From Gemmatimonas phototrophica (GTDB lineage Bacteria > Gemmatimonadota > Gemmatimonadetes > Gemmatimonadales > Gemmatimonadaceae): 64,000 nt of DNA. The stretch is from contig CAMBNV010000008.1 of the NCBI GenBank assembly GCA_945869195.1, positions 65,367-129,366 of the forward strand, given 5' to 3'. The notes under the pieces were generated by a model. That model searched no databases. It was not told the DNA's origin and worked only from the letters and a program-made list of their open reading frames with translations. Both the position numbers and the translations under genes were made by a program. Below, piece after piece: positions 1 to 8,897 of the stretch (position 1 is the first letter of the stretch; each line of letters starts with the position of its first letter).

Positions 1-1312
1 CCGCGGCCGGCGACGGATCGATCGACCCGCGATCGAAGTATGCCACTTCAAACGGATGATCCGCATCGGTGAAGTCAATCACGTTGACGCCGCCCTGATA
101 CCAGCCCTGCGTCATCAGGTCACGTCCCGGCACGGGGATCAGGCCGCCGTTGTGCGAGACGCAGTTCTCCTGTGCGGTCTGCGCCGAAGGGATCTTGAAG
201 TAGGCGTGCTGCGTAAACTGGCGATCGTCACCGATCGTGAGCGTGGTGTTGCCGCCCATCTGCATCATGCTCGACTTCTGGCACATCGGCGAGGTGCCGC
301 CGCCCCATTCGTCGGTGAAGACGACCTTCTTGCCATCGTTGCTGAAGACCGCCGTGTGCCAGAGCGAGAAGTTGGTATCGGAGACGGCCGAGAGGCGCAC
401 CGGCTTCTCGGGGTTCGAGATGTCCACTAGCAGGCCATAGCTCCCGCAGGCACCGGCGAGCAGGTGCCGCTCCGGATAGACGGTGACGTCATGGCAGTTG
501 CGCGGACCCGTCGGCGCCGGGGCGCGCGCCGGACGTCCCGCGGCACGCGGCGCCTGCTCGAGGCCGGTGAAAATGCGTGCGCCGGTCACTACCTCCGACC
601 GCTCGGGATGCGCGAGTGGCACGCGGATCACGTCGAGGCGGAAGAGCGAGTTCGCCTCGTCGGCCGCATCGGTGCCGTTGGTGCAGCCCGCGAGCTCCGT
701 GTTCGGCCTCGCTCCCTGGCTGCCCGAGACGTACAGATAGATGACGCCCTTTTTCTTCGGGTGCGGCACGATGGTGTGTGTGTGCGAGCCCTTGCAGGTC
801 TGCACGTTCATGACGAGCCGCGGATGCGCCGGGTCCTTGACGTCGAAGATGCGCACCCCCGCCATATGATCCTTGGGGTCCTGCACCCCACCCTTGCCGC
901 AGTCGTTACGATTGCCGTTCCCCTCGGCCGAGATGAAGAGGAGGTTGCCGTAGATGGAGGGATCGCCCTGCGACGTGATGCACTCCATCACCGAGACCAC
1001 CTTCGGCTTGGCTGCGTCGCTCACGTCCCAGATGCTGAAGCCGGCAAAGTTGCCCTGATAGACGAAGTTGCCGCCGAACGCCAGGTCCGAGTTGACAAAC
1101 GTCAGGCCGCGCGCGGTATCGAACTGCGCCGGCTTGCCTGAGAACGACACCAGCGACATCCCCTTGGTCGCGATGCCGGCGTCGAGTCGACCGGAGGCGA
1201 GCGCGTCGCGCGGGTCGGTGCCGGTGGGATAGGTCTGTGCCCCGGCGGTCGCCGGGGCGAGTACCAGAGCGAGCGATGCGGTGAGGGCGAGGATCCTGCG
1301 AAGATAGATCAT
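1..1312 (-). CDS. LVIVD-repeat secreted protein, 3' end cut by window edge
   Basis: The reading frame opens at an ATG (1312-1310) and stays open to the window edge, giving 437 codons without a stop. Residues 1-25 form a signal peptide (MIYLRRILALTASLALVLAP, then AGA before the mature Q). The mature part has the repeated pattern of LVIVD beta-propeller proteins: FSIWDVSDAAKPKVVS, VRIFDVKDPAHPRLV and LLVDISNPEKPVRLS. Such repeats build a bacterial cell-surface propeller of unknown biochemical role. A Cys-rich stretch (NCHDV, GACGSYG, SPMCQKSS) suggests disulfides in the periplasm or outside the cell. The DUF305 lipoprotein gene lies 24 bases upstream on the same strand, so the two are probably co-transcribed. 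The C-terminus is not visible. I infer export and cannot name a substrate. Confidence 0.85.
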   Translation of the reverse strand, partial: MIYLRRILALTASLALVLAPATAGAQTYPTGTDPRDALASGRLDAGIATKGMSLVSFSGKPAQFDTARGLTFVNSDLAFGGNFVYQGNFAGFSIWDVSDAAKPKVVSVMECITSQGDPSIYGNLLFISAEGNGNRNDCGKGGVQDPKDHMAGVRIFDVKDPAHPRLVMNVQTCKGSHTHTIVPHPKKKGVIYLYVSGSQGARPNTELAGCTNGTDAADEANSLFRLDVIRVPLAHPERSEVVTGARIFTGLEQAPRAAGRPARAPAPTGPRNCHDVTVYPERHLLAGACGSYGLLVDISNPEKPVRLSAVSDTNFSLWHTAVFSNDGKKVVFTDEWGGGTSPMCQKSSMMQMGGNTTLTIGDDRQFTQHAYFKIPSAQTAQENCVSHNGGLIPVPGRDLMTQGWYQGGVNVIDFTDADHPFEVAYFDRGSIDPSPAA

Positions 1313-1336
1313 GTGCGGCGAGGCTCCGGTCAGGGG

Positions 1337-2041
1337 TTACGAGAGGCTGTCGAGCATCTGCTGCATCAGACCGATCTCCGCGGTCTGTACGCTCACGACA
1401 TCATTGGCGAACACCGAGATGTCCACGTCCTGGCCTGCGAGCGGCGTGGCGAAGAGTTCGGTCACCATCTGGAGGGCACCGACGTGATGCTGGATCATCA
1501 GCGTGAGGAAGATCCGGTCGAACGCCGGCCCCGTCGCCCCGTCGAGCTGGGCAATCTGCTCGGTGGTCAGCATTCCCGCCATCATCACTGTGTGGTAGGA
1601 CCCAGTGTCCGGCGCCACCTGCCCGTTGGCACGGAGCCACTCCTGCATCTGCCTGATCTCAGTCGTTTGCGACTGATCGATCTTGATCGCGAATCGTTGC
1701 AGGCGCGGATTGGCGCCGCGCTCGGCGGCCAAGCGCGACATGAAGATCGCCTGCGCGTGGTGGGCGATCATGCCCTGCATGAAGCGGACGTCGGCGACGG
1801 TGTAGAGGGCGCCTTTGGGGATCGTGATCGGGAAGTCCATGCCGGCCATGGTGGACATGGTCGACATGTCATGCGCGGCGTAAGCGGCGTGTGCCGCCGG
1901 CGCTGCCGCCGCTGCCGCCGCTGCCGCCGCTGCCGTCGTCGCAGGCGGCGACCCGGTCGAGGCGCAGCCGAGAGCGAGGGAGGCGCAGAGGACCGTCGCG
2001 GTGCTGCGGTGCGACGGGATTAGGGAGCTGCGCTGCATCAT
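1337..2041 (-). CDS. DUF305 lipoprotein
   Basis: A 234-aa protein starting at the first of two adjacent ATGs (2041 or 2038). The N-terminus is a lipoprotein signal with lipobox SLALGC, so Cys26 would be lipidated. An Ala-rich linker follows, then a Met/His-rich DUF305 (ferritin-like four-helix) domain with the paired motifs MIAHHAQAIFMSRLA and LMIQHHVGALQM. In this family these His/Met clusters are thought to bind copper or another metal. The frame stays open about 128 codons further upstream, but that part is Ser/Arg/Pro-rich without family resemblance, so I place the start at the lipoprotein signal. No Shine-Dalgarno is visible: the ATG is preceded by nine C residues. It probably heads a two-gene unit with the LVIVD gene. 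Confidence 0.85.
   Translation of the reverse strand: MMQRSSLIPSHRSTATVLCASLALGCASTGSPPATTAAAAAAAAAAAPAAHAAYAAHDMSTMSTMAGMDFPITIPKGALYTVADVRFMQGMIAHHAQAIFMSRLAAERGANPRLQRFAIKIDQSQTTEIRQMQEWLRANGQVAPDTGSYHTVMMAGMLTTEQIAQLDGATGPAFDRIFLTLMIQHHVGALQMVTELFATPLAGQDVDISVFANDVVSVQTAEIGLMQQMLDSLS
1902..1935. repeat. 9-base tandem repeat coding for polyalanine
   Basis: About 3.7 copies of the unit gctgccgcc (plus strand) lie inside the DUF305 lipoprotein gene. Read on the minus strand they encode the run of Ala residues after the lipobox. Because the unit is a multiple of three, copy-number change would alter linker length without breaking the frame. Confidence 0.7.
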
Positions 2042-2446
2042 GTGGGGGGGGGCTAGGTGGGGACAGGCTACGCGACCCGTCCGAGGCGGGGACGACCAGC
2101 TTACGCTGGAGCCGCCGCGGGTGTTGCGCCACCCTTTCATAGACCGTAGCGGCGCTGACCAGGTGGATTCGCGAGCTACTGACTCCCCTGGAGTCGTTGG
2201 CGATTTCGGTCGCCGCCCAACCGCTACCCCGGCGCGATGATTTCGCAGGATCGCTTCCCACGCCTGCGACTGGACACGATGAAGTTCGGTGCACGAGTTG
2301 CTCTGATTAGCCACCCTCCTCGTCCCTACCGCCGGCGGTGAGCTTGGCATGAGGCTCATCCCGACGGGGCCCGCCAAGCCGGATCTGTGGGTCGAGGAGG
2401 ACTGCCCGAGCGTGGTCGTCTGCAACCGTGGCCTGCGACGCGTTCC
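2042..2446. other. Intergenic region upstream of the DUF305 gene
   Basis: 405 bases between the DUF305 start and the end of the DUF5916 gene. I see no convincing gene: an open minus-strand frame through it has no recognisable protein features. It contains a run of nine G (2044-2052; C on the coding strand of the lipoprotein) and a perfect 12-base palindrome accgccggcggt (2328-2339). It presumably carries the promoter of the DUF305-LVIVD pair, but I cannot place it. Confidence 0.5.
2044..2052. repeat. Nine-base G/C homopolymer beside a start codon
   Basis: Nine consecutive G on the plus strand, which is C9 on the minus strand, ending two bases before the ATG of the DUF305 lipoprotein gene. 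Runs of this length are prone to slipped-strand mispairing. Here it would change spacing in the 5' untranslated region, or the frame of any upstream start. Confidence 0.8.
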
Positions 2447-4630
2447 CTACAACCGGAAGAACCATACGTACTTTGCCACGAGCCCGCCACGCAGCGGCCG
2501 GTCCCACCGGATTCCGCGGTCGAACCCGGTCGGCCAGATGTTGTTCCAGACGACGTAGAGATCACTCCCCGGCGACGCCGTCCATCGCAGGCGCGCATTG
2601 ACCGCGGCACGGTCGGACTGGTCGTCGAACTGTAGGAATGCGGTCGCGGTCAGTCGCGGCGACGCCGCGTAGTCGCCGCGAAAGCGCAGGGTGTTGACCG
2701 CGAAGTCGCCCCCGGGGAGCTGCACCTCGTTGTGCGACCAGTCGAGCGTCAACTCCACATGCGGCTGCAACCGCAGTCGCCCGGACGCCGTGAGATCCGT
2801 ACGGTGTCCGTCGTAGAACTCGCCGGTGCTCACCGATGATCCCAACGTCCAACGCCGGATGATCGAGCCAGAGTACAGAAGCTCCACTCGATTCCACGCG
2901 TACCCCCCCGACGGGATGACCACGCTCGGGGTGACGTCGAAGTCGGCCGCCGGGTTGTCAAACTTGCGCTGCACATTGAACTCGATTCGGTCACCCGACT
3001 GGAACTGTGCGCCGAGCGGCTTGATTTTGAAGCTCGCGTTGTCCAACTCCCCACCAATCGCGCGGATCATGTCGTAGTCGAGCAGAGAGAACTCCCAACG
3101 GCGGATGATCGATTTCCCCTTGGGGCGTGGCGTGATACTGAACTGGCCGGCGAGCCGGTTGATACCGCGCTGCGACACAAAGCCGAGCGCCGGATCGTAG
3201 CCCGCCTCAATCCGATCAAATCGCGCGACAATGTCGGCGTGATCGTTGGGGTAGTCGACCATGAGGCGATAGTGCGCTCCCGACGCCCCCCCGACGCTGT
3301 CTCGGCTGAAGGCCGCGTTCCCCATCACCACCAGGTTGTCGCGCTCACGAATGATGAACGGCAACTCAAAGTCGACGCCACCGGAGACTGCGCCCGGTCG
3401 CGCCGCGCGATCACTGAGCGTCCCCATCGCACCGACGAACCCGCGACTGAGGACGTCGTGACGAACGCGCGCGACGAGATTCGTCGCCTCCTCCCCGTCG
3501 CCGGTCCGTACGGCGAGCAGTCCGACCTGGTTGCTCCCCACGCGCCCCTGCATGCGCGCGCCAAACGGAATCGCCACCGGCACGCCCCCGCTGCCGAGCC
3601 CGATGCGACGAGAGTAGAAGAGTTGTGTCTCCCGCGGGCGCCCGAACGAGAAGATCGACGAGCCTTCGGTGAAGAAGGGCCGTTGCTCAGGGAAGAAGAG
3701 GGGAAAGCGCGTGAGATTCACGACCTGGCGATCGACCTCGGCCTGCGCGAAATCCGGCAGGACCGTGAGGTCTGCTGTCAGCGTGTTCGTGACCGGCACC
3801 TTCACGTCGAGCCCGGTCGCGAAGCGGCTCGCCGGCGCAGCACCGAGCGTCTCGACGCCACTGGCGTCGAAGGTCCGCTCGCGAATCGTGCCCTCGCGCA
3901 GCAGGAACGGGCGCAGCTCAGCGCGCGCGCGGGGGGGCAACTCGGGGAAGCCGACGACCGTGCCTTCCTCCTCGAGAAAGCGATACCCCTGCCCACGCTT
4001 CCAGGCGCGCCACAGGACTTCCTCGTTGGTGCGCGGCAGGAAGCGTCGAAAGTTCATCCCCATCGCCGAGACGTCCTGCGGGTAGCGCAGCGTCGCCCAG
4101 GGAATGAGCATCTCGGCCGTCCACGCATCGGCCTGCACCGCCGTGCGCGCGTCCCAGATGCCGTCCCACTCTTCGTTGCCGATCTCGAAGTTGATGTGCT
4201 CGCCGTCCCAGAGCGATCCGTTGGAGTTCGTCCGGAAATAGAAGGCGCTGCGCTTGTCGCTCAGGCCGTCGATCATCAGGCTCACATAGTCGTCGGACCG
4301 CAGCTCGGCGTCGCGACGCAGCTGCGAGCGCAGTCGCTTCTCGACGTTCCGATCATAGTTCCACCAGCCGATGGCGAGGCCCGCGGGCGTCGCGAGCAGC
4401 CGCACCACGGTGCGCTCGCTCGGCGTGCCGCCCTCGGTCGGTTCTTTGGTCTTGAAGTCCGTAATCGAGTCGGCGCGCGCCCAGTCGCTCTCGTCGAGAT
4501 TGCCGTCGAGGCGAATGGTGGCGCTCGTAGCATAAACGCGCGGCGCGGAGGTCGTCGGTGCCTGACCGACGAGGGTCGACGGCACGGTGGCAAGGACAGC
4601 GAAAATGAGCAGATGAGGGCGCAGTTGCAT
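2447..4630 (-). CDS. DUF5916 outer-membrane protein with CBM9-like N-terminus
   Basis: 727 aa. A signal peptide (MQLRPHLLIFAVLATVPSTL, then VGQ) is followed by a carbohydrate-binding family 9-like domain: IRLDGNLDESDWARA near residue 40 is the typical opening, and FYFRTNSNGS lies near residue 130. The large remainder matches the DUF5916 pattern, for example ADLTVLPDFAQAEVDR and the segment FPEQRPFFTEGSSIFSFG. Alternating hydrophobic strands and an aromatic-rich end (AKYVWFFRL) indicate an outer-membrane beta-barrel. Length is normal for the family. Members occur in Bacteroidota, Gemmatimonadota and similar groups, and none I know of has a firmly established function. Carbohydrate binding at the surface is inference. 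The gene is followed by no close partner on the same strand. Confidence 0.88.
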   Translation of the reverse strand: MQLRPHLLIFAVLATVPSTLVGQAPTTSAPRVYATSATIRLDGNLDESDWARADSITDFKTKEPTEGGTPSERTVVRLLATPAGLAIGWWNYDRNVEKRLRSQLRRDAELRSDDYVSLMIDGLSDKRSAFYFRTNSNGSLWDGEHINFEIGNEEWDGIWDARTAVQADAWTAEMLIPWATLRYPQDVSAMGMNFRRFLPRTNEEVLWRAWKRGQGYRFLEEEGTVVGFPELPPRARAELRPFLLREGTIRERTFDASGVETLGAAPASRFATGLDVKVPVTNTLTADLTVLPDFAQAEVDRQVVNLTRFPLFFPEQRPFFTEGSSIFSFGRPRETQLFYSRRIGLGSGGVPVAIPFGARMQGRVGSNQVGLLAVRTGDGEEATNLVARVRHDVLSRGFVGAMGTLSDRAARPGAVSGGVDFELPFIIRERDNLVVMGNAAFSRDSVGGASGAHYRLMVDYPNDHADIVARFDRIEAGYDPALGFVSQRGINRLAGQFSITPRPKGKSIIRRWEFSLLDYDMIRAIGGELDNASFKIKPLGAQFQSGDRIEFNVQRKFDNPAADFDVTPSVVIPSGGYAWNRVELLYSGSIIRRWTLGSSVSTGEFYDGHRTDLTASGRLRLQPHVELTLDWSHNEVQLPGGDFAVNTLRFRGDYAASPRLTATAFLQFDDQSDRAAVNARLRWTASPGSDLYVVWNNIWPTGFDRGIRWDRPLRGGLVAKYVWFFRL

Positions 4631-4729
4631 AGAAACATAAACGCCCGCCCGACGCGCTTCGTTGGCGCGGCGAGCGTGGCCTGGATTCGCGCTCCCGGTG
4701 CGCGCTGCGCTGTCGCGCTGCGCGAGCGA

Positions 4730-6034
4730 TTACATCTTCGGCTTCCCTGACCGCAGATACTCGGCGGCGGCATTCGCCATGAGCCGGACGCCAATCTCGA
4801 GCGCGGCGTCGTCAGCTTGGAAGAGCGGCGAGTGGTTCGACGGTGCCGTGCGCCAGTCGATCGCCGTCGGCGTAACGCCAAGGCCGAACATCACGCCCGG
4901 CACCTTCTCCTGGAAACGCGAGAAATCTTCGGCTGGCATCGACGGTTCGGCGATACCGACGTTCTGAGTGCCGACGGTGCGGCGCAGTACGGGCCCCAGA
5001 AACTCCGCGAGTGCGATGTCATTGACGGTGACCGGATAGCCCGGCGTGACCGTGACCTCGGCCGTCGCACCCGAGGCGGCGGCGATATTCTCCGCCGTGC
5101 GCTTCACTTTCGCGTGCACCTCGGTGCGCATCGTCGGGCTCAGCGCGCGGATTGTGCCAATCATCACCGCCGTGTCGGGGATGATGTTCTCGCGCAAGCC
5201 GCCGTGGAACGCACCGACCGTCACGACGAGCGGCGCCGAGGCGAGATCGACCTGTCGGCTCACGATCGTCTGCAGCCCGAGCAGGATCTGCGCACCGACC
5301 ACGAGGGGATCGACCCCGCTGGCGGGCATCGCGCCATGCGTCTGCTTGCCGCGGACGACGATCCGGAAGTTGTCGGTGCTCGCTTGCACCGGGCCGCCGC
5401 GATATTCGACGGACCCGAGCGCGCCGGGGCCCACGTGCAGCGCGAAGATCGCGTCGACCGCAGGATTCGTGAGCACACCGTCGCGAATCATCGGGCCGGC
5501 GCCACCGACGGGTGAGCCCTCCTCCGCGGGTTGGAAAACAAACTTCACCGTCCCCTGGAGCTGCGCGCGCATGCCGGCGAGCACTTCGGCGGTGCCCATC
5601 AGGATCGCGACGTGCATGTCGTGACCACAGGCGTGCATCACGCCGGTCTCGACCCCATTGTAGGTGGTGCGCTTGGTCGACTTAAAGGTCAGCTCCACCA
5701 GTTCGGTGACCGGGAGCGCATCCATGTCAGCGCGCAGCGCGACGACCGGACCAGGACGGCCGCCCTTGAGCACGCCGACGACGCCGTTGCCGCCCACGCC
5801 CGTCTGGACCTCGATCCCGAGCGCGCGCAGCTGCGCAGCGACGAGCGCCGCCGTTCGCGTCTCCTGGAACGAGAGCTCGGGGTTCTGATGGATATCGTGT
5901 CGCCAGTCGATCACTCGGGGCGCGATCTCTTTCGCGCGGCGATCGATCTCGGCCACGAGCGGATCCTGGCGTTGGGCAGCGAGGGCCGAAGGAAGGAGCC
6001 CCAGGAGTGAGACGAATCGCAGGGAACGGAGCAT
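4730..6034 (-). CDS. Secreted M20D amidohydrolase
   Basis: 434 aa, M20D family (IAA-amino-acid hydrolase, hippurate hydrolase and N-acyl-amino-acid deacylase types). These enzymes use a binuclear metal site to hydrolyse an amide bond of N-acylated amino acids or small peptides. Signal peptide MLRSLRFVSLLGLLPSALAA. Motifs seen: RHDIHQNPELSFQE, the metal-binding MHACGHDMHVAILMG, and QPAEEGSPVGGAGPMI with the catalytic Glu pair. A dimerisation (lid) domain sits in the middle and the conserved C-terminal metal-ligand region (EPSMPAEDFSRF) is present, so it looks complete. It faces the divergent sugar dehydrogenase gene across 108 bases. The exact substrate cannot be read from sequence. Confidence 0.93.
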   Translation of the reverse strand: MLRSLRFVSLLGLLPSALAAQRQDPLVAEIDRRAKEIAPRVIDWRHDIHQNPELSFQETRTAALVAAQLRALGIEVQTGVGGNGVVGVLKGGRPGPVVALRADMDALPVTELVELTFKSTKRTTYNGVETGVMHACGHDMHVAILMGTAEVLAGMRAQLQGTVKFVFQPAEEGSPVGGAGPMIRDGVLTNPAVDAIFALHVGPGALGSVEYRGGPVQASTDNFRIVVRGKQTHGAMPASGVDPLVVGAQILLGLQTIVSRQVDLASAPLVVTVGAFHGGLRENIIPDTAVMIGTIRALSPTMRTEVHAKVKRTAENIAAASGATAEVTVTPGYPVTVNDIALAEFLGPVLRRTVGTQNVGIAEPSMPAEDFSRFQEKVPGVMFGLGVTPTAIDWRTAPSNHSPLFQADDAALEIGVRLMANAAAEYLRSGKPKM

Positions 6035-6142
6035 GAACGGGCCTGGTTAAAGGAGTATTTGCAATTTGCGCCGCGGTACGGCTTCCGGCCAATTTGATGG
6101 GCGCCGGGCAACTCCCGGTGCTCATCATTCTCCAGGAATCTC

Positions 6143-7366
6143 ATGCCCATGACGATCACAAGCACCGCGCGGCGCGGCGCGGCGGTCACCCTAGTCCTGA
6201 CGATCGCGTCGTTCACCGCGCCGGCCGGGACCCAGCTCGCGGCCCAAGTCGCGGCTCAAGTGGCCTCGCCGGACGTCCAGCGCTCTCAGGTGCACGACTT
6301 CAAGATTGTCACCGTCGTCGACGGACTCGTGAGCCCGTGGGGATTTGCCTTCGTCTCAGGCGGAGACATCCTCGTCACCGAGCGCGGCGGCACGCTCCGG
6401 CTCATTCGCGGCGGCACGCTCCGGCCCGAGCCGGTCGCGGGCGTGCCCGTCGTGCGCGCCTCCGGACAGGGGGGGCTACTCGATATCGTGACGCACCCGA
6501 AGTTCCCCGAGAACAAGCTCGTCTACATCAGCTACTCTAAGCCGAACGCCGATGGCACGCAGGGGACCACGGCGGTGATTCGCGCGCGTTGGGAGAACGA
6601 TCGCCTCAATAACGTGCAGGAGATCTTCGAAGCAAAAGTCTGGTCCACCGGCCGTGGTCACTACGGTTCGCGCCTCGCATTCGACCGAGATGGCTTCCTC
6701 TTTATCACGCTCGGTGACCGTCAGGTCCCGCCGACCGGTGACCTTGAGCATCATCCGGCGCAGGATCTCACGACGCACCACGGCAAGACGATCCGACTGA
6801 AGGACGACGGCTCGGTGCCAGCAGACAATCCGTTCGTGAAGACCCCGGGCGCACTGCCGGAAATCTGGAGCTACGGTCACCGGAACATGCAGGGCATCGC
6901 GATCCATCCGGTGACGAATCAGGTCTGGACCATCGAGCACGGCCCCCAGGGCGGCGACGAGCTCAACCTCGACGAGGCAAGCAAGAACTACGGCTGGCCG
7001 GTCATCGGCTTCGGCGTGAACTACCGCTCCGGCACCCAGATCCACACGGGCACGACGCGCGAAGGCATGACCCAACCGATCAACGTCTGGGTCCCGTCGA
7101 TCGCGGTGCAGAACATCGTCATCTACACCGGCGACAAGTTTCCCGAGTGGAAGGGAAGTTTCTTCGTCGGTGGCCTCGTGGGCGAGCGGCTCGTGCGGCT
7201 CACGCTCGACGGCACGACGGTCAAGAACGTCGAGAACATGCTGCAGAGTCGTGGCCGCATCCGAGGGCTACGGCAGGGGCCAGACGGATACCTGTACCTC
7301 GCCTACGAGGACCTCGCGGGAGGTCCGTCAAAACTTGTCCGGCTCGAGCCGCTCCGGCGTTCGTAA
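6143..7366 (+). CDS. PQQ-dependent sugar dehydrogenase (soluble aldose dehydrogenase type)
   Basis: 407 aa with an N-terminal signal peptide (Arg-rich start, hydrophobic stretch, AGTQLAAQ). The body is a six-bladed propeller of the GSDH/Asd (YliI) family. The opening LVSPWGFAFVSGGDILVTER, the catalytic-His region YGSRLAFDRDGFLFITLGD, and SYGHRNMQGIAIHP, EHGPQGGDELN and KNYGWPVIGFGVNY all match. These periplasmic enzymes oxidise aldoses to lactones using PQQ and calcium. AGGA lies five bases before the ATG. No PQQ biosynthesis gene is in the window, so cofactor supply is unknown. It converges with the Tat hydrolase gene, with a hairpin between. Confidence 0.92.
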   Translation: MPMTITSTARRGAAVTLVLTIASFTAPAGTQLAAQVAAQVASPDVQRSQVHDFKIVTVVDGLVSPWGFAFVSGGDILVTERGGTLRLIRGGTLRPEPVAGVPVVRASGQGGLLDIVTHPKFPENKLVYISYSKPNADGTQGTTAVIRARWENDRLNNVQEIFEAKVWSTGRGHYGSRLAFDRDGFLFITLGDRQVPPTGDLEHHPAQDLTTHHGKTIRLKDDGSVPADNPFVKTPGALPEIWSYGHRNMQGIAIHPVTNQVWTIEHGPQGGDELNLDEASKNYGWPVIGFGVNYRSGTQIHTGTTREGMTQPINVWVPSIAVQNIVIYTGDKFPEWKGSFFVGGLVGERLVRLTLDGTTVKNVENMLQSRGRIRGLRQGPDGYLYLAYEDLAGGPSKLVRLEPLRRS

Positions 7367-7374
7367 AACGTAAG

Positions 7375-7402
7375 ACGCGCGGAGGACTCCTTTACCGCGC
7401 GT
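7375..7402. terminator. Possible bidirectional hairpin between convergent genes
   Basis: Perfect 8-base inverted repeat acgcgcgg / ccgcgcgt with an inner aggactcct hairpin in the loop. It lies just after the sugar dehydrogenase stop and covers the last codons of the converging hydrolase. There is no clear T tract, so termination activity is uncertain. Confidence 0.4.
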
Positions 7403-8726
7403 CCACCAGCAGGACGGCGTTGAGCAGCACGTTGACACCGTTCACGACATCCTCCCCCTTGGTGAACTCCCGGGGGGAGTGACTGATCCCCCCCACGCTC
7501 GGCACGAAGATCATCCCCATCGGGCAGATGTGGGACATCTCCTGTGCGTCGTGCCCCGCACCGCTCGGCATCCGTTGATGCGAGAGCCGGAGTTGGGACG
7601 CACTGGCCTCCACCGCCTCCATCATTGCCGCGTCGGCGATCGCCGGAGTGCTGCGCGTGGACTCACGGAACGAGAAGGTCGTCCCGCTCGCCGCGCCGAT
7701 CTCGCTGCCGACCCGCCTGAAGCGGTCGGCGAACCGCTCCAGTTTCACGGCATCAAGATCGCGCAGGTCGAGCGTGAGTTCCACACGGCCCGCGATGACG
7801 TTCCGCGTATTCGGCGTGGGGACCACGCGTCCAACGGTGGCCACCTGCCGACCTGGCTCGCTGCGGATTGCATCATTGACCGCCACGGTGAACCGCGCCC
7901 CTGCAAGCACCGCGTCACGCCGCTCGTCCATTGGGGTCGCCCCCGCATGGTTCGCGAATCCTTCGATGGTGACCTCGAAGAATCGCAATCCACAGATCCC
8001 CTGCACCACACCCACCTGGAGACCGGCCTTTTCGAGGAGCCCGCTCTGCTCGATATGCAACTCGAGATAGCACTCGGCACTCCCAGGGGCGCGCGCCTCG
8101 CGCTCGAGCGCGGCGACGTTCCCGCCCACGAGTCCGATGCCTTCGCGGATGGTCTTGCCCGAGCGAGCCACGGTGTCGATGTCCACTGCCTTGAAGTCAC
8201 CTACGGCGAGCTTGCTCCCGATGACACCGCCTTCTTCGTTCGACCAGACCACCACTTCAAGCGGATGCCGCAGCCGCCTGCCCTGTTCACCCAAGGTGCG
8301 TGCGACCTCGAGCGCGCCGAACGACCCCAGCGGACCGTCGAAGTTGCCGCCGTCGGTGACCGAGTCGATGTGCGAACCGATCACGATCGGTCTGAGTGTG
8401 CGATCCGTGCCTTCGACCCGCCCGATGAGGTTGCCCGCGGCATCGATGCGCGGCGTAAGCCCGGCCTGTCTGAAGAGATCGAGGGTGAAGGCTCGCCCGG
8501 CGAGATCGTGCTCCGAGTAGGCCACCCGATTGATCCCGCCCGCGGTGCGCCCGATCTGGTCGAAAAGTGCGAGCCAGCGGTTGACGCGCGCGCCGTCGGC
8601 GCGCGCCGGGGCGGGTGGCCTGGCACGTGACCAGGCAAGTAACGGGGCGACACGGATCAGCGGGCCGGCACCGAGCGGCACGGCGGCTATGGCTGCGGCC
8701 TGACCGAGGAAATCGCGTCGCTTCAT
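7392..8726 (-). CDS. Tat-exported Zn-dependent amidohydrolase (N-carbamoyl-amino-acid hydrolase / allantoate amidohydrolase family)
   Basis: 444 aa from ATG 8726. The start MKRRDFLGQAAAIAAVPL is a twin-arginine signal, and GTGAGG lies upstream at good spacing, so an in-frame ATG 30 codons further up is unlikely. The M20-like dinuclear-metal motifs are IGSHIDSVTDGGNFDGPLG, VVWSNEEGGVIGSK, ELHIEQSGLLEKAG and SGAGHDAQEMSH. The family hydrolyses N-carbamoyl amino acids, allantoate or beta-ureidopropionate, and the Tat signal suggests the metal is loaded before export. No purine or hydantoin catabolic genes are adjacent, so the substrate is open. Length is slightly above the usual 410 aa because of the signal. 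Confidence 0.92.
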   Translation of the reverse strand: MKRRDFLGQAAAIAAVPLGAGPLIRVAPLLAWSRARPPAPARADGARVNRWLALFDQIGRTAGGINRVAYSEHDLAGRAFTLDLFRQAGLTPRIDAAGNLIGRVEGTDRTLRPIVIGSHIDSVTDGGNFDGPLGSFGALEVARTLGEQGRRLRHPLEVVVWSNEEGGVIGSKLAVGDFKAVDIDTVARSGKTIREGIGLVGGNVAALEREARAPGSAECYLELHIEQSGLLEKAGLQVGVVQGICGLRFFEVTIEGFANHAGATPMDERRDAVLAGARFTVAVNDAIRSEPGRQVATVGRVVPTPNTRNVIAGRVELTLDLRDLDAVKLERFADRFRRVGSEIGAASGTTFSFRESTRSTPAIADAAMMEAVEASASQLRLSHQRMPSGAGHDAQEMSHICPMGMIFVPSVGGISHSPREFTKGEDVVNGVNVLLNAVLLVDAR

Positions 8727-8897
8727 CTCATTCGCCTCACTGTTTCGAGTGATCGTGCCAATCAGCGCTTCGCTCGGGAATGCTACCGGACGAGCAACAC
8801 GCTCGCCATCTTCCACGCCGTCTGCCGCAACGCGACCGTGGTCACCCGACCGCGTTGGTCACATCCTTCCGCCGTTCGACCCTGAGCGCACCGCCCA

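Noticed and set aside
2042-2425. N-terminal extension of the DUF305 protein
   Set aside because: The extension is Ser/Arg/Pro-rich and would bury the lipoprotein signal, which is a much better start.
3239-4750. 503-codon open frame on the plus strand
   Set aside because: It lies opposite the DUF5916 gene, its product is Arg/His/Asp-rich with no recognisable domain, and such antisense frames are common in high-GC DNA. The minus-strand protein has clear family motifs and a signal peptide.
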